A stretch of DNA of 64,000 nt, taken from Megaustenia siamemsis (taxonomy: Eukaryota > Mollusca > Gastropoda > Stylommatophora > Ariophantidae). How positions within the stretch are numbered: the stretch's first letter is position 1; each line of letters begins with the position of its first letter. The DNA is taken from contig JAVIAB010000051.1 in the NCBI GenBank assembly GCA_032433765.1, positions 81,856,847-81,920,846 of the forward strand, given 5' to 3'. Below, one piece after another: positions 1-10,769 of the stretch. A program made the position numbers and the translations under genes. The notes beneath the pieces were generated by a model, which was not told where the DNA came from, did no database searches, and saw only the letters and a program-made list of their open reading frames with translations.

Positions 1-330
1 AGTGTCTTCCACGAAAGGCGCTCTCAATGACTATAGCATAGGGTAACGATCTCAGACCGGAAATAAATTGTATATTTGTACTTTTCTATTAATGCAAGTA
101 TCTCCCAGTAGGGCTGAATACTTGTGTTGTAGACAAACATTTATAGGACGAAACAGCACGGATAGTAGTTTCCAGTGGTTATATACTGGTAACAAATAAT
201 AATACATAAATATTATTATATGGGGAACTTCCGAGGCGATAATAGGGAATAATAGAACAAATAAGTATGTGTTAGCACTCGGAAAAATTAACAGACAAAC
301 AACAACAGAAAAAAACGAAGAACAATATAT

Positions 331-420
331 GGTCCGAAGTGGGATCGAACCCGTACTCCCTGGCACCGCGCCTTGCCACGAGAGGCCGAACGCTTGGCAC
401 ACTGCCACTCAGCCAACTAA
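331..420 (-). other. tRNA-like Pol III promoter of satellite unit (minus-oriented copies)
   Basis: On the minus strand the segment has box A TGGCTGAGTGG (405-415) and box B GGTTCGATCCC (341-352), which fit the Pol III consensus. The same box B recurs near 779, 1217 and 1655; the last copy is cut by the inversion and lacks box A. The acceptor ends do not pair and the T stem keeps only three G-C pairs, so this is a tRNA-derived SINE-like head and not a tRNA gene. Spacing between the boxes is compatible with a Leu/Ser-type source, but that is a guess. Confidence 0.75.
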
Positions 421-1679
421 AAAATTGGCTATTGTAGTAGTGTCTTCCACGAAAGGCGCTCTCAATGACTATAGCATAGGGTAACGATCTCAGACCGGAA
501 ATAAATTGTATATTTGTACTTTTCTATTAATGCAAGTATCTCCCAGTAGGGCTGAATACTTGTGTTGTAGACAAACATTTATAGGACGAAACAGCATGGA
601 TAGTAGTTTCCAGTGGTTATATACTGGTAACAAATAATAATACATAAATATTATTATATGGGGAACTTCCGAGGCGATAATAGGGAATAATAGAACAAAT
701 AAGTATGTGTTAGCACTCGGAAAAATTAACAGACAAACAACAACAGAAAAAAACGAAGAACAATATATGGTCCGAAGTGGGATCGAACCCGTACTCCCTG
801 GCACCGCGCCTTGCCACGAGAGGCCGAACGCTTGGCACACTGCCACTCAGCCAACTAAAAAATTGGCTATTGTAGTAGTGTCTTCCACGAAAGGCGCTCT
901 CAATGACTATAGCATAGGGTAACGATCTCAGACCGGAAATAAATTGTATATTTGTACTTTTCTATTAATGCAAGTATCTCCCAGTAGGGCTGAATACTTG
1001 TGTTGTAGACAAACATTTATAGGACGAAACAGCACGGATAGTAGTTTCCAGTGGTTATATACTGGTAACAAATAATAATACATAAATATTATTATATGGG
1101 GAACTTCCGAGGCGATAATAGGGAATAATAGAACAAATAAGTATGTGTTAGCACTCGGAAAAATTAACAGACAAACAACAACAGAAAAAAACGAAGAACA
1201 ATATATGGTCCGAAGTGGGATCGAACCCGTACTCCCTGGCACCGCGCCTTGCCACGAGAGGCCGAACGCTTGGCACACTGCCACTCAGCCAACTAAAAAA
1301 TTGGCTATTGTAGTAGTGTCTTCCACGAAAGGCGCTCTCAATGACTATAGCGTAGGGTAACGATCTCAGACCGGAAATAAATTGTATATTTGTACTTTTC
1401 TATTAATGCAAGTATCTCCCAGTAGGGCTGAATACTTGTGCTGTAGACAAACATTTATAGGACGAAACAGCACGGATAGTAGTTTCCAGTGGTTATATAC
1501 TGGTAACAAATAATAATACATAAATATTATTATATGGGGAACTTCCGAGGCGATAATAGGGAATAATAGAACAAATAAGTATGTGTTAGCACTCGGAAAA
1601 ACTAACAGACAAACAACAACAGAAAAAAACGAAGAACAATATATGGTCCGAAGTGGGATCGAACCCGTACTCCCTGGCA

Positions 1680-1690
1680 CCGCGCACAAG
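1680..1690. other. inversion junction in satellite array
   Basis: A minus-oriented unit ends inside its tRNA-like part (…GGCACCGCGC, to 1,685). It is followed at once by ACAAGTATTCAGCC of a plus-oriented unit in a different phase. At most one base (C) is shared at the joint. The plus side begins at the foot of a small hairpin (AAGTAT...ATACTT). The joint is therefore a non-homologous switch of strand, not a simple unit-to-unit crossover. Confidence 0.85.
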
Positions 1691-1826
1691 TATTCAGCCC
1701 TACTGGGAGATACTTGCATTAATAGAAAAGTACAAATATACAATTTATTTCCGGTCTGAGATCGTTACCCTATGCTATAGTCATTGAGAGCACCTTTCGT
1801 GGAAGACACTACTACAATAGCCAATT

Positions 1827-1919
1827 TTTTAGTTGGCTGAGTGGCAGTGTGCCAAGCGTTCGGCCTCTCGTGGCAAGGCGCGGTGCCAGGGAGTACGGGT
1901 TCGATCCCACTTCGGACCA
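1827..1919 (+). other. tRNA-like Pol III promoter of satellite unit (plus-oriented copies)
   Basis: Box A TGGCTGAGTGG lies at 1834-1844 and box B GGTTCGATCCC at 1898-1908. Equivalent box A copies start at 2272, 2710, 3148, 3586, 4024, 4462 and 4900. Together with the minus copies the array holds twelve tRNA-like heads, eleven with both boxes. A short hairpin GCCAA-TTTTTTA-GTTGGC overlaps box A; its T run could also act as a Pol III stop for transcripts arriving from the previous unit. That last point is inference. Confidence 0.75.
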
Positions 1920-4900
1920 TATATTGTTCTTCGTTTTTTTCTGTTGTTGTTTGTCTGTTAATTTTTCCGAGTGCTAACACATACTTATTTGTTCTATTAT
2001 TCCCTATTATCGCCTCGGAAGTTCCCCATATAATAATATTTATGTATTATTATTTGTTACCAGTATATAACCACTGGAAACTACTATCCGTGCTGTTTCG
2101 TCCTATAAATGTTTGTCTACAACACAAGTATTCAGCCCTACTGGGAGATACTTGCATTAATAGAAAAGTACAAATATACAATTTATTTCCGGTCTGAGAT
2201 CGTTACCCTATGCTATAGTCATTGAGAGCGCCTTTCGTGGAAGACACTACTACAATAGCCAATTTTTTAGTTGGCTGAGTGGCAGTGTGCCAAGCGTTCG
2301 GCCTCTCGTGGCAAGGCGCGGTGCCAGGGAGTACGGGTTCGATCCCACTTCGGACCATATATTGTTCTTCGTTTTTTTCTGTTGTTGTTTGTCTGTTAAT
2401 TTTTCCGAGTGCTAACACATACTTATTTGTTCTATTATTCCCTATTATCGCCTCGGAAGTTCCCCATATAATAATATTTATGTATTATTATTTGTTACCA
2501 GTATATAACCACTGGAAACTACTATCCGTGCTGTTTCGTCCTATAAATGTTTGTCTACAACACAAGTATTCAGCCCTACTGGGAGATACTTGCATTAATA
2601 GAAAAGTACAAATATACAATTTATTTCCGGTCTGAGATCGTTACCCTATGCTATAGTCATTGAGAGCGCCTTTCGTGGAAGACACTACTACAATAGCCAA
2701 TTTTTTAGTTGGCTGAGTGGCAGTGTGCCAAGCGTTCGGCCTCTCGTGGCAAGGCGCGGTGCCAGGGAGTACGGGTTCGATCCCACTTCGGACCATATAT
2801 TGTTCTTCGTTTTTTTCTGTTGTTGTTTGTCTGTTAATTTTTCCGAGTGCTAACACATACTTATTTGTTCTATTATTCCCTATTATCGCCTCGGAAGTTC
2901 CCCATATAATAATATTTATGTATTATTATTTGTTACCAGTATATAACCACTGGAAACTACTATCCGTGCTGTTTCGTCCTATAAATGTTTGTCTACAACA
3001 CAAGTATTCAGCCCTACTGGGAGATACTTGCATTAATAGAAAAGTACAAATATACAATTTATTTCCGGTCTGAGATCGTTACCCTATGCTATAGTCATTG
3101 AGAGCGCCTTTCGTGGAAGACACTACTACAATAGCCAATTTTTTAGTTGGCTGAGTGGCAGTGTGCCAAGCGTTCGGCCTCTCGTGGCAAGGCGCGGTGC
3201 CAGGGAGTACGGGTTCGATCCCACTTCGGACCATATATTGTTCTTCGTTTTTTTCTGTTGTTGTTTGTCTGTTAATTTTTCCGAGTGCTAACACATACTT
3301 ATTTGTTCTATTATTCCCTATTATCGCCTCGGAAGTTCCCCATATAATAATATTTATGTATTATTATTTGTTACCAGTATATAACCACTGGAAACTACTA
3401 TCCGTGCTGTTTCGTCCTATAAATGTTTGTCTACAACACAAGTATTCAGCCCTACTGGGAGATACTTGCATTAATAGAAAAGTACAAATATACAATTTAT
3501 TTCCGGTCTGAGATCGTTACCCTATGCTATAGTCATTGAGAGCGCCTTTCGTGGAAGACACTACTACAATAGCCAATTTTTTAGTTGGCTGAGTGGCAGT
3601 GTGCCAAGCGTTCGGCCTCTCGTGGCAAGGCGCGGTGCCAGGGAGTACGGGTTCGATCCCACTTCGGACCATATATTGTTCTTCGTTTTTTTCTGTTGTT
3701 GTTTGTCTGTTAATTTTTCCGAGTGCTAACACATACTTATTTGTTCTATTATTCCCTATTATCGCCTCGGAAGTTCCCCATATAATAATATTTATGTATT
3801 ATTATTTGTTACCAGTATATAACCACTGGAAACTACTATCCGTGCTGTTTCGTCCTATAAATGTTTGTCTACAACACAAGTATTCAGCCCTACTGGGAGA
3901 TACTTGCATTAATAGAAAAGTACAAATATACAATTTATTTCCGGTCTGAGATCGTTACCCTATGCTATAGTCATTGAGAGCGCCTTTCGTGGAAGACACT
4001 ACTACAATAGCCAATTTTTTAGTTGGCTGAGTGGCAGTGTGCCAAGCGTTCGGCCTCTCGTGGCAAGGCGCGGTGCCAGGGAGTACGGGTTCGATCCCAC
4101 TTCGGACCATATATTGTTCTTCGTTTTTTTCTGTTGTTGTTTGTCTGTTAATTTTTCCGAGTGCTAACACATACTTATTTGTTCTATTATTCCCTATTAT
4201 CGCCTCGGAAGTTCCCCATATAATAATATTTATGTATTATTATTTGTTACCAGTATATAACCACTGGAAACTACTATCCGTGCTGTTTCGTCCTATAAAT
4301 GTTTGTCTACAACACAAGTATTCAGCCCTACTGGGAGATACTTGCATTAATAGAAAAGTACAAATATACAATTTATTTCCGGTCTGAGATCGTTACCCTA
4401 TGCTATAGTCATTGAGAGCGCCTTTCGTGGAAGACACTACTACAATAGCCAATTTTTTAGTTGGCTGAGTGGCAGTGTGCCAAGCGTTCGGCCTCTCGTG
4501 GCAAGGCGCGGTGCCAGGGAGTACGGGTTCGATCCCACTTCGGACCATATATTGTTCTTCGTTTTTTTCTGTTGTTGTTTGTCTGTTAATTTTTCCGAGT
4601 GCTAACACATACTTATTTGTTCTATTATTCCCTATTATCGCCTCGGAAGTTCCCCATATAATAATATTTATGTATTATTATTTGTTACCAGTATATAACC
4701 ACTGGAAACTACTATCCGTGCTGTTTCGTCCTATAAATGTTTGTCTACAACACAAGTATTCAGCCCTACTGGGAGATACTTGCATTAATAGAAAAGTACA
4801 AATATACAATTTATTTCCGGTCTGAGATCGTTACCCTATGCTATAGTCATTGAGAGCGCCTTTCGTGGAAGACACTACTACAATAGCCAATTTTTTAGTT

Positions 4901-5010
4901 GGCTGAGTGGCAGTGTGCCAAGCGTTCGGCCTCTCGTGGCAAGGCGCGGTGCCAGGGAGTACGGGTTCGATCCCACTTCGGACCATATATTGTTCTTCGT
5001 TTTTTTCTGT

Positions 5011-5745
5011 TCTTGAATTATGTTTAGTAGTTCTCTTTTCATTTTAAGTTGTTTTAAGACATAACCGTTTGTTTTCTTTTCTTTCTATCCATTCTTCCTA
5101 TTCTTCTATAAATCCACATTTTAAAAAACTACAATTTTCTGCTCTGTTCTCTTGTCTAATATCCATGTTTCTGTACCATACAGGAGTGTTGAGAAGATAT
5201 AACATTTTGCTATTCTTAATTTTAGCGGTGGTGTTATTTGTTTTGCTGTTAGTATATTTTTCACGTCATTAAAATTACATTTTACTAATCCTGTTCTTTT
5301 GTTTATTTCAGTTTTACATTTTCCATCACTGGTTATAGTATGTCCAAAATAGTTGTAGCTCTGAACTGTCTCCAGATCTATTCCTTCAATTTTGATATTC
5401 ACTTCAAGGTTTTGAGTATTATCTTTGATTATGATCATGGTTTTAGTATTTTTGATATTCATATCATATCTAATCCATATATTCCGCTTGTCATGTTTAT
5501 TTTATTAAGTAAGTGCTGTAGATCTTTAGGATTTTCTGCTAGTAATATAGTATCATCTGCATATCTTAGGTTATTTATTATCTTTCCATTAATGTTTAGG
5601 CCTGGCATCTCTATGATGTTTTTAAAGATTTGCTCAGTGTGTAGATTGAATAAGCTTGGTGATGGATGCATCCTTATCTTACTCCTCTCTCTATATCAAT
5701 GGCTGTAGACTTCTCTTACATTTTGTTATTGCTCGCGGTACAGGC
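5011..5745 (-). mobile_element. LINE-B fragment (RT palm to C-terminus), broken
   Basis: This is a non-LTR retrotransposon fragment on the minus strand. Reading 5671 to 5459 gives the RT region with the catalytic YADDT motif (family role: reverse transcription of the element RNA at the nicked target). Reading 5462 to 5121 gives the following palm/thumb part with SYNYFGHTITSDGKC and the LLYGTETW signature. The two frames overlap at about 5,460 because of a small insertion that shifts the frame. The sequence matches the LINE-B copy at 29.6-30.3 kb. The 3' end is missing: the 438-bp array begins exactly where the LINE stops. Homology fades out near 5,745. Confidence 0.8.
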
Positions 5746-6112
5746 AGATATTCTCCGATTTCTAGAGAATAGTGTTCTAACGTTTTGGGTAAGTTTTTTC
5801 CTATTAATTTGGGCCCGGGAGGCGGCTATTTGTGGTCTACTCTTTTCGTTATTCAACTGCTAAAGAATCTGGTTTCTTTAATGTTCCCAGAATGCACATG
5901 GAGCCTCCTGTTTCTCGTCGTGTCTAAAGAAAATTATATATCGGATCTCACTACCCAGAGACAAGAGGAGCACGATGTAACTACGGATTCGATCCTTACA
6001 TCTGTCCACCACCTGTGGTGGGATTCTCTTAACTAGAGACGGAGGCCTTACTTTTAGACCACTCAGCCCCTTTTATAGCCTTGACATCCTAGGTTAGGTC
6101 ATAAAAGCTACA
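5746..6112. other. unassigned sequence
   Basis: No repeat, motif or believable coding frame was recognised. Short open frames here have no family signature. Confidence 0.5.
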
Positions 6113-7590
6113 CAGGTTCTTGAAGCTCCAATGTCTCTAAATGTTTTAACAGCCTCTTTACGATCGCTAGGGTCTCTACGACGTTTCTGAAGGTTCAGTG
6201 TCTCTAAATGTTCTAACACACTCGTTATTCTCGTTAGGGTCTCTGACGTTTCTGAAGGTTCAATGTCTCTAAATGTTCAAACACTCGTTATTCACGTTAG
6301 GGTCTCTGACGTTTCTGAAGGTTCAATGTCTCTAAATGTTCAAACACTCGTTATTCACGTTAGGGTCTCTGACGTTTCTGAAGGTTCAATGTCTCTAAAT
6401 GTTCTAACACACTCGTTATTCTCGTTAGGGTCTCTACGACGTTTCTGAAGGTTCATTGTCTCTAAATGTTCTAACACACTCGTTAGGGTCTCTACGACGT
6501 TTCTGAAGGTTCATTGTCTCTAAATGTTCTAACACACTCGTTAGGGTCTCTACGACGTTTCTGAAGGTTAAATGTCTCTAAATGTTCTAACACACTCGTT
6601 AGGGTGTCTACGACGTTTCTGAAGGTTCATTGTCTCTAAATGTTCTAACACACTCGTTAGGGTCTCTACGACGTTTCTGAAGGTTAAATGTCTCTAAATG
6701 TTCTAACACACTCGTTAGGGTCTCTACGACGTTTCTGAAGGTTAAATGTCTCTAAATGTTCTAATTAAAAAGGAAAGTACCTCCGTCACGCCAAGTGGCG
6801 TATAGGGAAATATGGTGTTACTGACTATATTTTACAGACCTTCAGCACATGATTTTTGGGGTAATGTGGTCGGTATTACGCCCGTGCCGCTTTACTTTCC
6901 CAGAAAAAAATGCGATGCCCATTTAAGGCTGGGTGAACCCGGAAGCCTTCGGTTGGGATCGAACCCTGACCCTCGTCTTTTGTATTCCAGTTCACTAACC
7001 ACTGAGCTATCGCGGCTCCCCCTAAATGTTCTAACACATTCGTTAATCTCGTTAGGGTCTCTACGACGTTTCTGAAGGTTCAATGTCTCTAAATGTTCTA
7101 ACACTCGTTGCTCTCGTTAGGGTCTCCACAAGATCGTTGAAGGTCCTATGTCTCTAAATGTTCTAACACTCGTTGCTCTCGTTAGGGTCTCCACAAGATC
7201 GTTGAAGGTCCTATGTCTCTAAATGTTCTAACACTCGTTGTTCTCGTTAGGGTCTCCACAAGATCCCTGAAGGTCCTATGTCTCTAAATGTTCTAACACT
7301 CGTTGTTCTCGTTAGGGTCTCCACAAGATCCCTGAAGGTCCTTTGTCTCTAAAAGTTCTAACACTCGTTGCTCTCGCTAGGGTCTCCATCTGATCCCTGA
7401 AGGTCCTATGTCTCTAAATGTTCTAACACTCGTTGTTCTCGTTAGGGTCTCCACAAGATCCCTGAAGGTCCTATGTCTCTAAAAGTTCTAACACTCGTTG
7501 CTCTCGTTATGGTCTTCACAAAGCTCCTGCAGGTCCAATATCTCTAAAAGTTCTAACTCATTTGTTAAGCTCAGTAGTAGGATCTCTACG
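6113..7590. repeat. 58-67-bp minisatellite, split by a SINE
   Basis: About twenty copies of a unit beginning GTCTCTAAATGTTCTAACAC and containing CGTTAGGGTCTC are seen. Copy starts are near 6133, 6200, 6265, 6328, 6391, 6458, 6516, 6574, 6632, 6690 and 6748, then from about 7023 onward. Spacing varies from 58 to 67 bp through small internal indels. Left copies carry ACGACGTTTCTGAAGG and right copies ACAAGATCCCTGAAGG, so the two ends were homogenised separately. A SINE sits between them. Confidence 0.9.
6765..7021 (-). mobile_element. tRNA-derived SINE, full length
   Basis: The minus strand reads from a tRNA-like head (box A around AGCTCAGTGGTTAG, box B GGTTCGATCCC) near 7,020 to a 3' tail at 6,765. 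The body contains CTTAAATGGGC, a stretch around TAATACCGACCACATTACCC and the palindromic CGCCACTTGGCG near the 3' end. The insertion is flanked by CTAAATGTTCTAA at 6752-6764 and 7022-7034. That 13-bp TSD falls inside the minisatellite unit, so the SINE arrived after the array formed. Confidence 0.9.
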
Positions 7591-7897
7591 ATGCAAGAAT
7601 GATACAATAACAGGTAACTTTAGTTTTATTACAGACGAAATTTAAAAAAATAACACAGAAAGGCTATTCACATCTTTACCGCAAAGCTGCAACGTAAAAT
7701 GTTTAAATTCACCCACAACCCCCCCCCCTTTTTTTGTATTTAAAATCAGCTGTACCGCTGGTCCTACTGATGACATGTCCATCATTGTCCGCTATGAAAG
7801 AGCAGCAAATCTCTGATGAGACAGGTGCTCACATATTTGTGAAATTCAATACTTCTTAATACATGAAATACAGTAATTCAACGCACACAAAATAGTA
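7591..7897. other. unassigned sequence
   Basis: AT-rich sequence with a C-run then T-run near 7,720. No gene or repeat was recognised. Confidence 0.5.
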
Positions 7898-8138
7898 AAA
7901 AGTAAAGTATTCCCGTCACGCCAAGTGGCGTATAGGGAATATGGTGTTAGTGACCATAAATTTTACAGACCTTCGGCACATGATTTTTGGGGTAATGTGG
8001 TCGTGCCGCTTTACTTTCCTAGAAAAAAATCCGGTACCCATTAAAGGCTGGGTGAGCCGGAAGCCGTCGGTTTGGATCGAACCCTACCCCTTGTCCTTTG
8101 TAGTCCAGTTCACTAACCACTGAGCTATCGCGGCTCTC
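7898..8138 (-). mobile_element. tRNA-derived SINE, full length with small deletion
   Basis: Same SINE family, minus strand, head at about 8,138 and tail at 7,898. It lacks about 11 bp in the central part (GTATTACGCCC of other copies). A candidate imperfect TSD is AAAATAGTA (7889-7897) against AAACTAGTA (8139-8147). Confidence 0.88.
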
Positions 8139-8339
8139 AAACTAGTATTATAACAATAAAATAAAAGTGCATCCACCATAAAGAGATTGTAATCAATAGT
8201 GCACAGCTATATTTGAAATATAGCGGTCATGGACATTACGTGAAAGAAGAAATCTTTTAACATCGATATTAAGTGACAGTAAACTTTCATTTTGCAGCTA
8301 AAATATATTTACTGCATTCTTTGATTCTTATTATTTTCT

Positions 8340-9010
8340 ACTTCAAGTGCCTTTCAGCGCCAACGGAAGATAATTTGAAATTTCTTTTTGCTGACATCCT
8401 CTATTATTATGGCGTCTGTGCTTCTAGTGATTCCCAGTATTTATGATATTCATTCAATTCATATTTTTCGAGTTTTATCATTGTAGCGTTTGTTGATGAT
8501 ATTCTGTATCACGTTCTGCATTATCTGTCTTATCACGTAGTAGATCCATTTCCGTCTGTTGTTTTCTATGTATTCAATAGTGGGACATTATCCGTAGTTT
8601 ACTTCATTCGCAACCTATGTCTCAGCTGCTTGCTGTCGCGTATCCAATGTTTTGATGGTGGTTGTTTTTCTGATTGTTTTTGTTTTAGTTTTGTCTAGCC
8701 CCCTTTGGTAATACAAAGTTGGAATGAAGGATGTGTTTTAGAAAGGCAGTTTTGTCTAGCCCCCTTTGGTAACACTAAGTTGGAATGAAGGATGTGTTTT
8801 AGAATGGCAGTTTTGTCTAGCCCCCTTTGGTAACACAAAGTTGGAATGAAGGATGTGTTTTAGAATGGCAGTTTTGTCTAGCCCCCTTTGGTAAGACAAA
8901 GTTGGAATGAAGGATATGTTTTAGAATGGCAGTTTTGTCTCTGCTGTTATTTCCTTGTTGCATTGGTAGTCCTTGTTCGATGATCTGGCAGGCTTTGCTT
9001 TGATTAAACG
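8340..9010 (-). pseudogene. LINE-F relic with internal tandem expansion
   Basis: On the minus strand the frame from 9017 reads KACQIIEQGLPMQQGNNS, which parallels KACQIIGQLSPLLSNKEIT of the LINE-F copy at 61.4 kb. Beyond an internal 61-bp tandem expansion the homology resumes with IEYIENNRRKWIYYVIRQ, matching IEYIRKQQIKWFGHVTRQ of the same copy, then fades near 8,340. The part present is therefore the region C-terminal to the RT catalytic core. Multiple stops and shifts make it non-functional. It is much older than the 61-kb copy. Confidence 0.7.
8689..8932. repeat. 61-bp tandem repeat inside LINE-F relic
   Basis: Four consecutive 61-bp units start at 8689, 8750, 8811 and 8872, each beginning GTTTTGTCTAGCCCCCTTTG. 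The second half of the unit (CAAAGTTGGAATGAAGGATG) matches, in order, the reverse complement of LINE-F coding sequence near 61.5 kb. The repeat therefore grew from LINE sequence. Confidence 0.85.
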
Positions 9011-9149
9011 CAAGCAATCTTTAATCCAAATAATTTATGTTGTATTGTTGAGTATATGCGTTTTTGTTAACTCATACGTACATGTAACAATGGAAGAAAA
9101 TGTATAAACTATTTGTTTACAGCGAAGAGCACAATATCTATCTAAATAC

Positions 9150-9790
9150 AGAAAACCAAGATAACACTCACCGACAAAGCAAAGAGTCAGCTCAAAATCA
9201 TCATCAACGAAGAAGCGGAAATTGTAACAAATTATGAACTGAATATATGGGATCTGTAATAACAATAGAGACTGCCAGAAGGATTTAAAGAGGAAAAGCA
9301 AAAGCAAAACAAAAATGAAATCCAGTGTAGAAAACACGGCACATTACACATAAGGCAATCAAATTAAAACTACTGAAGGTATGTATCTTCCTGATAGCAA
9401 TATATTGTTGTGAATCATGTACAATTTCGCAAACAATGAAGAAAATTGATTTACTCGAAACAAAATGCTGCATGAAAAATGCTATATAGATGTTTCCGTG
9501 TATAATGAAAAAGAGCAATAAAGTCTTTTTAGAAGAGCTAAACGTTGACAAGAATTGACTTAAAACAAGAACAGCATCGTACAGACGAAAAAAAAAAACT
9601 AGTCACGTTAAAAGACAGTTGGCTGGAAAGAATAGCAATGGAAAACATGGTTCCAGGAAGACGAGTCAGAGAGAGGCCAAGAGGATAGTTTCAAAACATC
9701 AAAATAGAAAAAAACACCTTCAACATAACAGAAATGGGAGATCTGGCTACAAACGGGCTGACGGGTTGTGATGACTGCTACGTTCTGCAA
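9150..9790 (+). pseudogene. old LINE relic (post-RT region)
   Basis: The plus strand around 9,385-9,480 can be read as IYCCESCTISQTMKKIDLLE followed by ETKCCMKNA, which follows the usual Y(G)xESW...R..E...MxxLRR arrangement after LINE reverse transcriptases. Further on, VPGRRVRERPRG near 9,650 resembles the basic GRxRxRPR stretch near LINE C-termini. Stops and shifts are frequent. The family cannot be named. Confidence 0.45.
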
Positions 9791-10083
9791 AAGACATGAA
9801 TCAATTATGATTATTTCTTTCCTCATGTTGAACTGTCAATGTCTATACATTTTGTGTATTTTTCAACAAAAATGTGAACTTTTTTCGTCTGAGTTCTAAA
9901 TTAAAGCTTGCTTGTACCTGCTTATTTTATCTTATTATCTATGTAAGATGTACGTTGTGAAACATTTGTGCCGCTTCACTTTCCAGTTTCTTTAATAACT
10001 TGTTTTATAACACGATAACTGTATAAAGAATATGTGCACAGAAGTTTGAACATTCATATATGGCACGGAGAACAGGCATAGTA
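9791..10083. other. unassigned sequence
   Basis: AT-rich, no recognised feature. Confidence 0.5.
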
Positions 10084-10092
10084 TGTTGCTGA

Positions 10093-10354
10093 GATAGTAG
10101 TAAAGTAAAGTACCCCCGTCACGCTGGGTGGCGTGTAGGGAAGATGGTGTTAGTGACCATACATTTTACAGACCTTCGGCACATAATTGTTGGGGTAATG
10201 TGGTCGGTATTACGCCCGTGCCGCTTTACTTTCCCAGAAAAAATTCCGGTACCCATTTAAGGCTGGGTGAACCCAGAAGCCGTCAGTTAAGATCGAACCC
10301 TACCCCTTGTCCTTTGTAGTCCAGTTCACTAACCACTGGGCTATCGCGGCTCCC
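10093..10354 (-). mobile_element. tRNA-derived SINE, full length
   Basis: Minus-strand SINE with head at 10,354 and a tail of repeated TAAAG-type pentamers at 10,093-10,110. A perfect 9-bp TSD, TGTTGCTGA, lies at 10084-10092 and 10355-10363. Confidence 0.92.
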
Positions 10355-10599
10355 TGTTGCTGACATGATGCCTTACAAAGCTATCAGCGGAATTGTCCCA
10401 GACGTACGGCGCTGACATGTTGTTTAAACGGAGTGCTTTCTTTGATGTAAAGGAATCCGCCGGACAAATCAATACAGGACATTGTTTACTGGTAGCAACC
10501 CAAACAACATTAACGGGCGTATTGACAGTCAGTAGCTGGAGGGTCGGGTAGATGGGACAAAGACATAATTGAGGTCAGTTTTTTGGTATTACACTGTCT

Positions 10600-10765
10600 T
10601 ACCTGAAGTAGCTGGAGAATGGAGGCGACCTGCTCAGGGCTGTCGCTACGAGGTGTTCCGGTCAGAGCGAGAAAAATGTTTACCCTACCGTGATTCGAAC
10701 TCACATCTCTCCTATTTGGAGAACAATACCTTTTTTCCTACTCGGCCACTTGCACACCGATGGAA
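10600..10765 (-). mobile_element. second tRNA-derived SINE family, head and partial body
   Basis: The minus strand holds box A TGGCCGAGTAG and box B GAGTTCGAATCAC separated by a normal tRNA-like distance. Between them TCTCC-AAATA-GGAGA can form an anticodon-arm-like hairpin. The head differs clearly from the common SINE here. The body toward 10,600 shows no match to it. No TSD was found, so the left limit is uncertain. Confidence 0.5.
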
Positions 10766-10769
10766 TTAA

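Larger units (their letters stand above)
1..5010. repeat. 438-bp satellite array with internal inversion
   Basis: A tandem repeat with an exact 438-bp period fills this stretch and continues off the left edge. Landmarks recur at 438-bp spacing (for example 52, 490, 928, 1366 and then 1841, 2279, 2717, up to 4469). Copies differ at only a few positions, such as near 596, 1351, 1441 and 1793, so the array is recent or actively homogenised. Units left of about 1,685 run in one orientation and units to the right in the opposite one. Each unit contains a tRNA-like segment with Pol III box A and box B, an AT palindrome (ATAATAATA...TATTATTAT) and a second short hairpin (AAGTAT...ATACTT). Open frames of 118 and 71 codons recur in every unit but are by-products of the repeat. 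The right end stops abruptly at 5,010 against a LINE. It is best read as a SINE- or tRNA-derived satellite. Confidence 0.95.

Noticed and set aside
331..420. Functional tRNA genes in the 438-bp array
   Set aside because: Box A and box B fit, but the acceptor ends do not pair and the T stem has only three good pairs.
52..4825. Repeated 118- and 71-codon frames in the 438-bp array as genes
   Set aside because: They lie on opposite strands of the same tRNA-like repeat, recur in each unit, and have no family motif; they arise from the repeat sequence.
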